Shown: positions 47,721 through 56,872 of the stretch, piece after piece
How positions within the stretch are numbered: position 1 is the first letter of the stretch
Layout: the number at the start of each line of letters is the position of its first letter
From: Uliginosibacterium sp.
Lineage (GTDB): Bacteria > Pseudomonadota > Gammaproteobacteria > Burkholderiales > Rhodocyclaceae
Length of the DNA stretch: 64,000 bases
Direction of reading: 5' to 3'
Assembly: GCA_016718265.1 (NCBI GenBank)
Contig: JADKDZ010000002.1
Span: 310,001 to 374,000 of the forward strand
Made by a program: the position numbers and the translations under genes
The notes under the pieces: model-generated
What the model was told of the DNA's origin: nothing
The model's database searches: none
Seen by the model: only the letters and a program-made list of their open reading frames with translations

Positions 47721-48646
47721 TTATGCCGGGAGCTGATCTGCAGTCAGCAGAAATACCTTCTCTGCTTCGCTGGCATTGGTCAGCCAGATGAACTCGAACT
47801 CAGGAAAGGCGGCTTCCACAAGATCGCGATTGTGCCCGACTTCGATGACAGTACGCCCTTTTGCGTGAGGTGCCGTTTTGCGCCGGCGATGATACGGCGG
47901 ACGATATCGAGGCCGTCAATTCCCCCGGCCAATGCAATGCGCGGCTCACGCAAGTACTCTTCCGGCAGTGTCGCCATCGAGTCGTCGGTGACGTAGGGGG
48001 GGTTGCTGAGGATGATGTCGTAGCGTTCATCGCCCAGGGCCGAAAACACGTCCGATTGAATGAGCCGAATCTGGTCTTGCAGCCCGTACTCATCCACATT
48101 GATGCGGGCGACTTCGAGTGCGTCCGGCGAAAGGTCTATTGCGTCGACAGCTGCCGCTGGAAAGTAATGAGCGAGCAAGATGGCCAGGCACCCGCTTCCC
48201 GTACAAAGATCGAGGGCCGCATGGATTTCGTGCGGATCCTGTATCCAGGGGGAAAGACCATCCGCCAGCAATTCTGCGCAAAAAGAGCGTGGAACGATGA
48301 CTCGTTCGTCGACGTAGAAACGGTACTCCCCAAGCCAGGCCTCATTGGTCAGATAGGCTGCCGGCAGGCGGCTTTCGACCCGCTTGTGGATGATGTCCAG
48401 CACCTCCATGCGCTCATCACTCGGGATGCAGGCATCCATGAATGGTTCGAGGCGATCAAGCGGCAGATGCAGTGTGTGAAGGACAAGATAGACCGCCTCG
48501 TCGAAGGCGTCGGGCGTCCCGTGGCCGAAGTAGAGCTCGGCGCGGTTAAAGCAACTGACGGCGTAGCGGATCAAGTCACGCACGGTCACCAGTTCTTCAA
48601 GGTAACTGTGAATGTGTTCGTCGTCCAAGTGGTCTGGGTGAGACAT
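47721..48646 (-). pseudogene. prmB: Ribosomal protein uL3 glutamine methyltransferase PrmB, frameshifted at the 3' end
   Basis: The protein is normal up to about residue 265: an N-terminal helical domain, LDLCTGSGCLAILLAHYFPA (SAM site), and the catalytic SNPPYV. Then the frame ends SSKSGTIAILWKPPFLSSSS with a stop at 47780. The expected C-terminus lies one base away: VIEVGHNRDLVEAAFPEF and VFLLTADQLPA, ending with TAA at 47721. One missing base at about 47850 accounts for it. The frameshifted product would lose the last beta strands. This may be a sequencing error; it is otherwise intact and well conserved. Confidence 0.85.
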
Positions 48647-48698
48647 AGTTATTCCGTCCGTGACAGCCCATGCGATGAGGGCGGAGATTCAAAACGAG

Positions 48699-48722
48699 AA
48701 AGGCGACGATTTCGCCGCCTTT
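48699..48722 (-). terminator. Probable terminator between pilU and prmB
   Basis: AAAGGCG (48699-48705) pairs with CGCCTTT (48716-48722); on the minus strand TCTCGTTTTG follows. It is 20 bp past the pilU stop. The stem is short, so strength is uncertain. Confidence 0.6.
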
Positions 48723-48742
48723 AGCAAGCAGGGGCCTGGCCT

Positions 48743-49930
48743 TTAAACCTTGGCTTCGCTCTCGTCCATATGAAAACTGAAGGCGCTGAAGGAGGCGCCG
48801 TCCGGTTCTTCCGGTTCAAATTGAACCATGGACTGCTGCTCAGGCGTACCCTTGGGCGCATCCGCGCCTTCTGCTGGCGCGTTGTTGACGAGCCAGGAGA
48901 AGTTGGTGGGCGAGTCCGAGTTGGCCAGCGCTTCTTCCAGCGTTACCACTTTGGCGCGATAGAGGCGGAACAAGTCCTGCTCAAACGTTTGCGAGCCAGG
49001 AGCCAAGGACTTCTCCATGGCTTCGCGGACCTCATTGAAGGCGCCTTTTTCGATCAACTCTGCAACCAGGCGCGTGTTCATCATGATCTCAGCGGCGGGA
49101 ATCCGCGTGCCGTCGGGCTTTTTGACGAGGCGCTGCGACACAATGCTTCGTAGTGACACGGAGAGATCCAGGTGCAACAAGGGGCGATTCTCGAGCGGAA
49201 AGAAGCTGCTGATGCGGTTCAACGCGTGGTGCGCGTTGTTGGCATGGAGCGTCGCAACCACAAGATGGCCCGACTGCGCATACGAGATTGACGCTTTCAT
49301 GGTCTCCAGGTCACGGATTTCGCCGATCAGGATGCAGTCTGGCGCCTGCCGCATCGCGTTCTTGAGAGCCTCGTGCCAGCCATGCGTGTCAAACCCGACC
49401 TCGCGCTGATTGACGATTGATCGCCGGTGCTGGAAGAGATACTCGATCGGGTCTTCCACTGTGAGGATGTGCCCGGGAGTGAGCTTGTTGCGGAAGTTCA
49501 GCATGGAAGCAATCGTCGTCGACTTCCCGGATCCGGTTGCGCCGACAACGAGGACCAGACCACGCTTCTCCATGATGATTTCGGACAATACCCCCGGTAG
49601 ATTGAGGCTCTCCAGCTCGGGGATTTCTCCCTGGATGTAGCGCACGACGATAGCGACGCTACTACGCTGCCAGAAGAAATTGATGCGGAAGTTGCCCAGA
49701 TCTCGACGCCCAAACGAGATGTTCAGCTCGCGTTCCTTCTCGAAGCGCTCAATCTGTTCCGGTGACAACAATTCGTAGGCCATGCGCTGGATGACCGCCG
49801 GCTCCATCATTTGCTGATTGATCGGAATGATCACGCCATTGATCTTGATGTGGATCGGCGCGCCAGCGGAAACAAAAATATCCGAGGCTTTCCGGTCTGA
49901 CATCAGTTGAAACAGCTTGTCAAAGATCAT
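48743..49930 (-). CDS. pilU: Type IV pilus retraction ATPase PilU
   Basis: This 395-residue PilT-like ATPase has Walker A GATGSGKSTT (about 131-140), Asp-box VEDPIEYLFQHRRS, Walker B APDCILIGEIRDLETM and HLVVATLHANNAHHALNR, quoted in part. The N-terminal SDIFVSAGAPIHIKING and the extended acidic C-terminus fit PilU rather than PilT. It assists pilus retraction. It sits between dapD and prmB, and pilT is not adjacent. Confidence 0.9.
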   Translation of the reverse strand: MIFDKLFQLMSDRKASDIFVSAGAPIHIKINGVIIPINQQMMEPAVIQRMAYELLSPEQIERFEKERELNISFGRRDLGNFRINFFWQRSSVAIVVRYIQGEIPELESLNLPGVLSEIIMEKRGLVLVVGATGSGKSTTIASMLNFRNKLTPGHILTVEDPIEYLFQHRRSIVNQREVGFDTHGWHEALKNAMRQAPDCILIGEIRDLETMKASISYAQSGHLVVATLHANNAHHALNRISSFFPLENRPLLHLDLSVSLRSIVSQRLVKKPDGTRIPAAEIMMNTRLVAELIEKGAFNEVREAMEKSLAPGSQTFEQDLFRLYRAKVVTLEEALANSDSPTNFSWLVNNAPAEGADAPKGTPEQQSMVQFEPEEPDGASFSAFSFHMDESEAKV

Positions 49931-49962
49931 TCCCGATCCTCCAGCAAAAATGGCCTCTGGCC

Positions 49963-50787
49963 TTAGTCACGCAACAGTTCGTTGATGGATGTCTTCGAAC
50001 GCGTTTGGGCATCCACTTTCTTGACGATGACAGCACAGTAGAGCGAGTACTTGCCATCAGCGGAAGGCAGGTTGCCCGACACCACGACCGAACCCGCCGG
50101 AATGCGTCCGTAGTGGACTTCTCCAGTTTCGCGATCGTAAATCTTTGTGCTCTTGCCAATGTAGACGCCCATCGAAATGACGACATTGTCTTCAACGATC
50201 ACGCCTTCCACTACTTCGGAACGCGCGCCGACGAAGCAGTTGTCACCGATGATAGTCGGATTGGCCTGCAGAGGTTCCAGGACGCCACCGATACCGACAC
50301 CGCCCGAAAGGTGCACATTTTTTCCGATCTGCGCACAGGATCCGACCGTTGCCCACGTATCGACCATGGTGCCTTCGTCAACGTAAGCTCCGATATTCAC
50401 ATAAGACGGCATCAATACAACATTTTTGCCGATGAACGAACCTTTTCGGGCAACTGCGGAAGGGACGACCCGAAAGCCTCCGTCACGGAATGCCTGCTCG
50501 GAGTAATCCGCAAACTTCGTCGGCACCTTGTCGAAATAGCGGGTCGCTCCGCCTTGCATCAGGGCGTTATCATGCGAACGGAAGTACAACAGCACGGCTT
50601 TTTTGAGCCACTGATGCGTTACCCAGTCTCCGTCGATCTTCTCCGCAACCCTTAGCTTCCCGCTGTCAAGTTCATGAATGACTTGTTCGATCGCTACACG
50701 CAAATCGCTGTCGACCGATGATGGCGTAATGTCGGCACGACGCTCAAAAGCGGCGTCGATAATGGGTTGCAGAGCGTGTTGGTGCAT
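49963..50787 (-). CDS. dapD: 2,3,4,5-tetrahydropyridine-2,6-dicarboxylate N-succinyltransferase
   Basis: This 274-residue hexapeptide enzyme equals E. coli DapD in length. It succinylates tetrahydrodipicolinate in lysine/meso-DAP synthesis. The beta-helix includes VGSCAQIGKNVHLSGGVGIG and GARSEVVEGVIVEDN. ATG 50787 with AGGACA before it is used. It is 47 bp after dapC in the same direction. Confidence 0.95.
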   Translation of the reverse strand: MHQHALQPIIDAAFERRADITPSSVDSDLRVAIEQVIHELDSGKLRVAEKIDGDWVTHQWLKKAVLLYFRSHDNALMQGGATRYFDKVPTKFADYSEQAFRDGGFRVVPSAVARKGSFIGKNVVLMPSYVNIGAYVDEGTMVDTWATVGSCAQIGKNVHLSGGVGIGGVLEPLQANPTIIGDNCFVGARSEVVEGVIVEDNVVISMGVYIGKSTKIYDRETGEVHYGRIPAGSVVVSGNLPSADGKYSLYCAVIVKKVDAQTRSKTSINELLRD

Positions 50788-50834
50788 GGTTTGTCCTGTC
50801 TGTAACAAAAGAGTTTTAAAAAAGGGCCGTGCGT

Positions 50835-52022
50835 TCAGCTTAGATACGCGGCAATACGTTGTGCCGCTTCAATACAGTCATCGATGGGCGCCACCAGCGC
50901 GATCCGGATAAATCCTTCGCCAGGATTGCCCTGGTCCGTATTCCGGGCGAGGTATTGCCCCGGCAATACGGTCACGTTGGTATTCTCCAGCAGCGCCTTC
51001 GCGAAGGCTGCGTCATTTCCCCCCGGGACGCGTGCCCACAGGTAGAAGCCTGCATCCGGCAAACTGACATCCAGCACCGGTGAGAGCAACGGGACGACGG
51101 CCGAGAATTTATCGCGGTACAGCGAACGGTTGTGACGCACATGTGTCTCGTCGCGCCAGGCAGCTATGGATGCGCTCTGTATGGGCCCACCCATTGCACA
51201 GCCATGATAGGTACGATAGCGCAGGAATGCATTCAGTATGCTGGCATCGCCCGCAACAAAACCGGAGCGCATGCCTGGGACATTGGATCGCTTGGAAAGG
51301 CTCGAAAATACGACCAGCCGTGGGAACCCGGACCGACCGAGGAGCTCGGCTGCCTGAAGCGCTCCGAGCGGTGGCGTGCTCTCATCAAAGTATATCTCCG
51401 AGTAGCACTCGTCTGCGGCGATGACGAAGCCATAACGGTCGGAGAGTTCGAAGAGCGCTTTCCACTCATCGAGAAGCATGACGCGTCCCGTCGGGTTTCC
51501 TGGAGAGCAGATGTAGAGCAGTTGAACCCTGCGCCAGTTCTCGCTACTCAAACTTGTCCAGTCAAACCCGAATCCGTTCTCCGGCGTCTGGTTTACAAAT
51601 ACCGGTGTCGCGCCCGCCAGCAAAGCCGCCCCTTCGTAGATTTGGTAGAAGGGGTTGGGGCAGACGACCAGAGGCGCGGGTTTGCTGCTGTCTATCACTG
51701 CCTGGGCGAAGGAAAATAGCGCCTCACGCGAGCCAGTCACGGGGAGAACTTGACTTGCGTGGTTAACTGACGAAAGTGCGTAGCGTTGCTGTAACCAGTG
51801 GGCGATGGTCTGACGAAGCTCTTCACTGCCGCTCGTACTTGGATATACCGACAGGCCGGCAAACCCGTCGCGCAGTGCATCGGTGATCAGATCGGGTGTT
51901 GCATGCTGTGGTTCCCCGATAGAGAGACGGATGGCACGCTGCGAGGATGTCGTTACGCCGGCAAAGAGCTCACGCAGTTTCTCGAATGGATAAGGGTGCA
52001 GAAGTTCTAGGCGAGGATTCAC
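50835..52022 (-). CDS. dapC: Succinyldiaminopimelate transaminase DapC
   Basis: This 395-residue PLP aminotransferase of fold type I has the PLP lysine in FSSLSKRSNVPGMRSGF, plus CNPFYQIYEGAALLAG and ADECYSEIYFDE. It makes N-succinyl-LL-DAP from the DapD product, and the adjacency to dapD supports this assignment. The start is GTG 52022 (MNPRLELLHPYPFEKLRELF). It is divergent from smc. Confidence 0.92.
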   Translation of the reverse strand: MNPRLELLHPYPFEKLRELFAGVTTSSQRAIRLSIGEPQHATPDLITDALRDGFAGLSVYPSTSGSEELRQTIAHWLQQRYALSSVNHASQVLPVTGSREALFSFAQAVIDSSKPAPLVVCPNPFYQIYEGAALLAGATPVFVNQTPENGFGFDWTSLSSENWRRVQLLYICSPGNPTGRVMLLDEWKALFELSDRYGFVIAADECYSEIYFDESTPPLGALQAAELLGRSGFPRLVVFSSLSKRSNVPGMRSGFVAGDASILNAFLRYRTYHGCAMGGPIQSASIAAWRDETHVRHNRSLYRDKFSAVVPLLSPVLDVSLPDAGFYLWARVPGGNDAAFAKALLENTNVTVLPGQYLARNTDQGNPGEGFIRIALVAPIDDCIEAAQRIAAYLS

Positions 52023-52177
52023 AGTATCAGCGGGCGATGCGCCACGGAGTTCAGTAGTTGTCCGGCAGTCAGCGCAGCCAAAGAGCTGCGCGATCGGGTG
52101 CTATTATAGCCCGGCTGTCACGTCTCTCCGACTCGCTAATCCGCCAGCCCCTTTTCTTGACTCTTGCTGTAGCTGAC

Positions 52178-55100
52178 GTGCGTCTCTCAAAACTAAAACT
52201 CGCGGGCTTCAAGTCGTTTGTCGATCCAACCGTGGTCCTGACCCCTGGGCAGTTGGTCGGAATTGTGGGGCCCAATGGCTGCGGAAAGTCCAACCTCATC
52301 GACGCCGTGCGCTGGGTTCTGGGCGAGTCACGGGCTTCTGCGTTGCGCGGCGAGTCGATGCAAGACGTGATTTTCGGCGGATCGACAACACGCAAACCGG
52401 TCTCGCGGGCGAGCGTCGAACTGGTGTTCGACAACACTGATGGTCGCGCAGCCGGGCAGTGGTCGAGCTATGCAGAGATCTCGGTCAAGCGTCTTGTCGA
52501 CCGTTCAGGGGAGTCTGAGTACTACATCAACGGGGTCAGACTCAGGCGCAAAGACGTAATCGACTTGTTCCTCGGAACCGGCTTGGGCCCCCGAGCCTAC
52601 GCGATCATTGAACAGGGCATGATCTCGCGGGTAATCGAAGCTCGTCCCGAGGATGTTCGGGCTTTTCTTGAGGAAGCAGCAGGTGTTACCAAATACAAGG
52701 AGCGGCGGCGTGAAACAGAAGGGCGCCTCGCTGATGCCCGGGACAATCTTGCCCGGGTTGAGGACATTTCCGCGGAGCTGAGCCTGCAAGTCGAGAGATT
52801 GTCGACGCAAGCCGATCTCGCCAAGCGTTACAAGGAGCTGTCCTCCGCTCTGGCGCAGCGCCAGGTGCTGCTCTGGCGCTTTAAACGCAGTCAGGCCGGT
52901 TTGGAGCTGGAGGGCTTGCAAGCAGCCATGATCGAGCTTGTTGCGGCCGTTGATGCCACCACAACGGAGTTGCATGAAACAGATCGCGGTATTCTGCTTG
53001 CGCGTGAAAGACAGCAGGTACTGGCCGAGGCCATGCAAGTGGCTCAGGCTGATTTCTACTCGATCTGCGCCGAGGTCTCACGTATAGAAGGCGAGATCAA
53101 ATCGTTGCGCGAAACCCATGCGCGTTTGAATGCGCGCAGTGGGCAGTTGGTGGCAGAAACACAGCACTGGGATGCGCGCGAGTCGCGTTTGCGCGAGGAA
53201 CACGCGCTTTGGGAGGAGCGCCGTCTGGCCGCGCTGGACCACCTTGCTGCGCTTCAAGCACAAGCAGAGGATGGCGACGCGAAGGTGCCAGAAGCGGAAA
53301 TCCAGTGGAAGCTTGCCCGCGAGCGACTGGAGGGGTTGCGGCGTGACCTGGCCCAGACCGAGCAGAAAGTGCGGGTTGCGGAGGCTAAGCAAAGTGCCAG
53401 TTCAAGGGCACTTGAGGGCCTTGCGCTGCGCCGTGCGCGGATCGAGACGGAGCGCCACAGTCTGAGCCCCGCGGATGACGAGGAACTCGCCATTCTGGAA
53501 AGCGAGGTGGCCGAGCTCAGCGCACGCCAGTGTGAAGAAGAGCTGATTTTCGAGCGGCGTGATACTGACATCTCGGCGGCACTGGCGTCGCTTCAGTGTG
53601 TGCAGCGCAATGCGGAGACGCGTAGTGCGGAGCTGACGCAGTGGCGTGCGCGTCTGGACGCATTGCAAGCGCTGCAGAGCAGGCTCACAGGGCAGGGTGA
53701 CGTGAGTGATTGGTTAAGCCATCACGGGCTCCTTGATGAAACCCCTCTGTGGCGTGCCCTCCATGTAGAGGCGGGATGGGAACTCGCGGTTGAGGCAGTC
53801 TTGCGGGAACGGATTACTGCGCGGGGCCCTCTGCCCGAGTCCGTCTTGCTGGCTTGCTTGGCGGACGCTTCGCCAACGAGCCTCTGCCTATTGAGAACGC
53901 ACAGCGAGCGGCCCGCGGATTCAATATGTTTCACCGCACGGCCCTTAGCCAGTATTGTTGGCTGCGAGCGCAAAGAGATCGCTGCGCATCTTGCCTACTG
54001 GTTAAGCGGCGTCTATGCCGTCGACGACCTGGGGGCCTGGCTGGATGCGGGGCAACAACTGCCGCCCGGGGTCAGCCTGGTCACGAGACAAGGTCAGGTA
54101 CTGACAGCCGATGTGCTCTGTTTGTTTGCTCCTGATGAACAAACCCATGGTGCGCTTGAGCGTCAAAGGGAGATCGACGCATTGCACGAGTCGATCGCGC
54201 GTGGGGAGAGTGAATTACTCGAGACTCAGTCGATACTGAACACAAGTGAAGATCGCCTGAATGGCTTGCAGATGGAGCAGTCCGCTTCCTCCCAGCGTAT
54301 CAAGCTGCTTCAGAATAGTGTGCATGCGCGGACGCTTGCCTTCGTCAAAGCTCAGGAACAGCAAACCCGCTTCGACGAAAGGCTCTCTCAGCTCGCACGA
54401 GAGATTGTCGACCTTGCAAACCAGGAGTCGCTTGAACAGTCACATCTTGACGAGGCTATGGCGACCCGCCTTGCTGCGGAGGAGTTGTCCGCCGGATTGT
54501 TGGTGGAGGTAAGCGCAGCGCAGCAGCTTGTCTCAGAGCGTGAAGAGAGCCTGCGAGCAGCACGTGACGTCGCAGCGAGTCGGGTGAAGCAGAAGCAGGA
54601 AGCAGAGTTTCTTGTCCGTGAGAGTGAAGTGAAATTGGGCGATATTGCGCGCAATTTGGGCCTGGCTACCGAGCAACAGCAAAGGATTGCGGATGAGCTC
54701 GCCAGCCTGTCCCAAGAACAAGGCCTGCTGGACGATGCCCAGGCGCTCGCTGGACTGCAAACCGCGCTGGACATGCGACGATTACGCGAGGAAGTGTTGA
54801 GCCAGCGTCGCGAGGAACAAGAAGGCATACAGATACTGCTGAGGAGTCTCGAAGAAACAAGGATGCGGGTTGAGCACGCGCTTGATCCGATGCGCGAGAA
54901 AATGAGTGATCTGCGGCTGCGAAGCCAGGCAGCGGAGCTGGCCCGTACGCAGGCCGCGGAACGCCTCGGTGAGTTGGGGGCGGAGCTGATCGAGCTTGAA
55001 TCAGCGACACTGGCGGATATCAAGGAAGCCAGCCTGAGCCGAGAAGTAACACGATTGGGCCGTGAGGTTGCTGAGCTGGGCCCCGTCAATCTGGCCGCTC

Positions 55101-55699
55101 TTGTGGAGCTGGAAGCCACCCGTGAGCGCAAACGTTATCTTGATGTCCAATACGAGGACCTCACTGGCGCGATCGAAACCCTCGAGAACGCGATTCGCAA
55201 GATAGACCGGGAAACGCGGGAGCAACTCAAGACCACATTCGAGACCGTCAACGGCCATTTTGGAGCATTGTTCCCCCGCCTGTTTGGCGGTGGCCAAGCG
55301 CAGTTGATTTTGACGGGGGACGAGATCCTGGATGCGGGCATACAGATCGTGGCGCAGCCGCCAGGAAAGAAGAACACGTCCATCCATCTGCTCTCAGGCG
55401 GCGAAAAGGCACTAACCGCGATTGCGCTGGTCTTTGCGATGTTTCAGCTGAACCCCGCACCCTTCTGTATGCTGGACGAAGTAGATGCCCCGCTGGATGA
55501 TGCCAACACCGAGCGGTACTGCGAGATGGTCAGACACATGTCGTCTGTCACGCAATTCGTGTTCATCAGCCACAGCAAGATCACCATGGAGATGGCGCGC
55601 CAGCTCATTGGCGTGACCATGCAAGAGCAGGGCGTGTCGCGAGTTGTGGAAGTTGACATGGAAGAGGCGCTGAAGCTTGCGCAGCCCGTGGCTGCATGA
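52178..55699 (+). CDS. smc: Chromosome segregation protein SMC
   Basis: This 1173-residue SMC has Walker A GPNGCGKSNLIDAVRWVLG near the N-terminus, two coiled-coil arms (about 165-495 and 650-1000), a hinge (about 500-640) and the C-terminal LSGGEKALTAIALVFAMF signature and Walker B FCMLDEVDAPLDDAN. It compacts and segregates the chromosome. The frame is open upstream from 52058; GTG 52178, giving RLSKLKLAGFKSFVDPT, fits homologues. It heads the smc-zipA-ligA group. Confidence 0.94.
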   Translation: MRLSKLKLAGFKSFVDPTVVLTPGQLVGIVGPNGCGKSNLIDAVRWVLGESRASALRGESMQDVIFGGSTTRKPVSRASVELVFDNTDGRAAGQWSSYAEISVKRLVDRSGESEYYINGVRLRRKDVIDLFLGTGLGPRAYAIIEQGMISRVIEARPEDVRAFLEEAAGVTKYKERRRETEGRLADARDNLARVEDISAELSLQVERLSTQADLAKRYKELSSALAQRQVLLWRFKRSQAGLELEGLQAAMIELVAAVDATTTELHETDRGILLARERQQVLAEAMQVAQADFYSICAEVSRIEGEIKSLRETHARLNARSGQLVAETQHWDARESRLREEHALWEERRLAALDHLAALQAQAEDGDAKVPEAEIQWKLARERLEGLRRDLAQTEQKVRVAEAKQSASSRALEGLALRRARIETERHSLSPADDEELAILESEVAELSARQCEEELIFERRDTDISAALASLQCVQRNAETRSAELTQWRARLDALQALQSRLTGQGDVSDWLSHHGLLDETPLWRALHVEAGWELAVEAVLRERITARGPLPESVLLACLADASPTSLCLLRTHSERPADSICFTARPLASIVGCERKEIAAHLAYWLSGVYAVDDLGAWLDAGQQLPPGVSLVTRQGQVLTADVLCLFAPDEQTHGALERQREIDALHESIARGESELLETQSILNTSEDRLNGLQMEQSASSQRIKLLQNSVHARTLAFVKAQEQQTRFDERLSQLAREIVDLANQESLEQSHLDEAMATRLAAEELSAGLLVEVSAAQQLVSEREESLRAARDVAASRVKQKQEAEFLVRESEVKLGDIARNLGLATEQQQRIADELASLSQEQGLLDDAQALAGLQTALDMRRLREEVLSQRREEQEGIQILLRSLEETRMRVEHALDPMREKMSDLRLRSQAAELARTQAAERLGELGAELIELESATLADIKEASLSREVTRLGREVAELGPVNLAALVELEATRERKRYLDVQYEDLTGAIETLENAIRKIDRETREQLKTTFETVNGHFGALFPRLFGGGQAQLILTGDEILDAGIQIVAQPPGKKNTSIHLLSGGEKALTAIALVFAMFQLNPAPFCMLDEVDAPLDDANTERYCEMVRHMSSVTQFVFISHSKITMEMARQLIGVTMQEQGVSRVVEVDMEEALKLAQPVAA

Positions 55700-55752
55700 T
55701 GCGATAATGAGCAACGTAGAAAGAACACATCCTTCTTAGCAAAGCCCTGAAC

Positions 55753-56856
55753 ATGATGTCTGGAAACGAATTGCAGTTTGGCTTGATCGGTCTGGGTGTC
55801 CTAGCCGTCGTTGGCGTGTTGGTCTTTAATTTCTGGCAGGAGCGCCGTGCGCGCAAGCATGCAGAACAGGCGTTTCGGTCAACGCATCACGATGTATTGC
55901 TTGATGAGCACGGTGAGGCGAGTATCCCTCCGGCGCCGGGGGGGCGTATGGAGCCAGGGCTTCGTCGTGACGAGTCGTTTCCCGCTGCAGCGATTGCCGT
56001 GCGTGTAACCCCTCCTGCACGGCCGACTCAAGAAGTAGTCGTTGACGACAGTCTGATTGATTGCGTTGTGAACATTGATGCGCCTGCGGGAGTATCGGCG
56101 TCCGCCTTGTTTGCGGCGCAGCTGGAGGTTATGTCCGGCTTCTCGCGCTCTTTGCACTGGTCGGGGTGGAGCGAAATAGAGAACCGCTGGGTCGATATTA
56201 CTGCCCATAGCCCTGAGAGTATAAATCGCGTGCGTGCCTCGCTTCAGTTGGCGAATCGGCAAGCGTGCGTTTCCGCAAATGACCTTGAGCGCTTCTACGT
56301 CCAGTTACAACGCGTCTGTGATCAGTTCCTGGCAGTGCCGCGATTGCCCGCTCGCGCGGAGGTGCTGCAAAAAGCTGCCGAACTCGATAAGTTCTGTTCA
56401 GACGTTGATATTCAGATAGCCGTCAACCTGATTGCGGCCGGCGTGCCCTTTGCCGGCACTAAATTACGTGGGCTGGCGGAAGCCGTTGGCATGGTGCTGG
56501 GCAGCGACGGGACCTACCACCTGCGTGATGATGGCGGGCAGACCCTGTTTACGCTTAGCAATCTGGATCCTGTACCGTTTTCCCCTGAACAGTTGCGACA
56601 GCTTCAATCCCAGGGTTTGACCTTGGCGCTCGATATTCCACGGACGCTCAACCCCGCGCATACTTTCGACCGGATGATCAGTTTTGGGCAGCATCTGGCC
56701 GATAAGCTGGACGGCAAGCTGGTTGATGACAATCGGGTTCCGCTCTCCGATCGCGCCATCAGCCTGATTCGTAGCCAGATCTATCAGTTTGAACTACAGA
56801 TGGAACGCCAATCGGTTGTAGCAGGCGGTCCGGTTGCACTGCGTTTGTTTGCCTGA
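55753..56856 (+). CDS. zipA: Cell division protein ZipA-like
   Basis: This 367-residue protein has one N-terminal membrane helix (about 7-27, GLIGLGVLAVVGVLVFNFW), a charged linker and a C-terminal domain (about 215-350) with the ZipA-type fold region VNLIAAGVPFAGTKLRGLAE and LTLALDIPRTLNP. ZipA tethers FtsZ to the membrane. The assignment also rests on position between smc and ligA. ATGs at 55753 and 55756 are both possible starts. Confidence 0.82.
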   Translation: MMSGNELQFGLIGLGVLAVVGVLVFNFWQERRARKHAEQAFRSTHHDVLLDEHGEASIPPAPGGRMEPGLRRDESFPAAAIAVRVTPPARPTQEVVVDDSLIDCVVNIDAPAGVSASALFAAQLEVMSGFSRSLHWSGWSEIENRWVDITAHSPESINRVRASLQLANRQACVSANDLERFYVQLQRVCDQFLAVPRLPARAEVLQKAAELDKFCSDVDIQIAVNLIAAGVPFAGTKLRGLAEAVGMVLGSDGTYHLRDDGGQTLFTLSNLDPVPFSPEQLRQLQSQGLTLALDIPRTLNPAHTFDRMISFGQHLADKLDGKLVDDNRVPLSDRAISLIRSQIYQFELQMERQSVVAGGPVALRLFA

Positions 56857-56872
56857 CAGTCGCGGGATTGGT

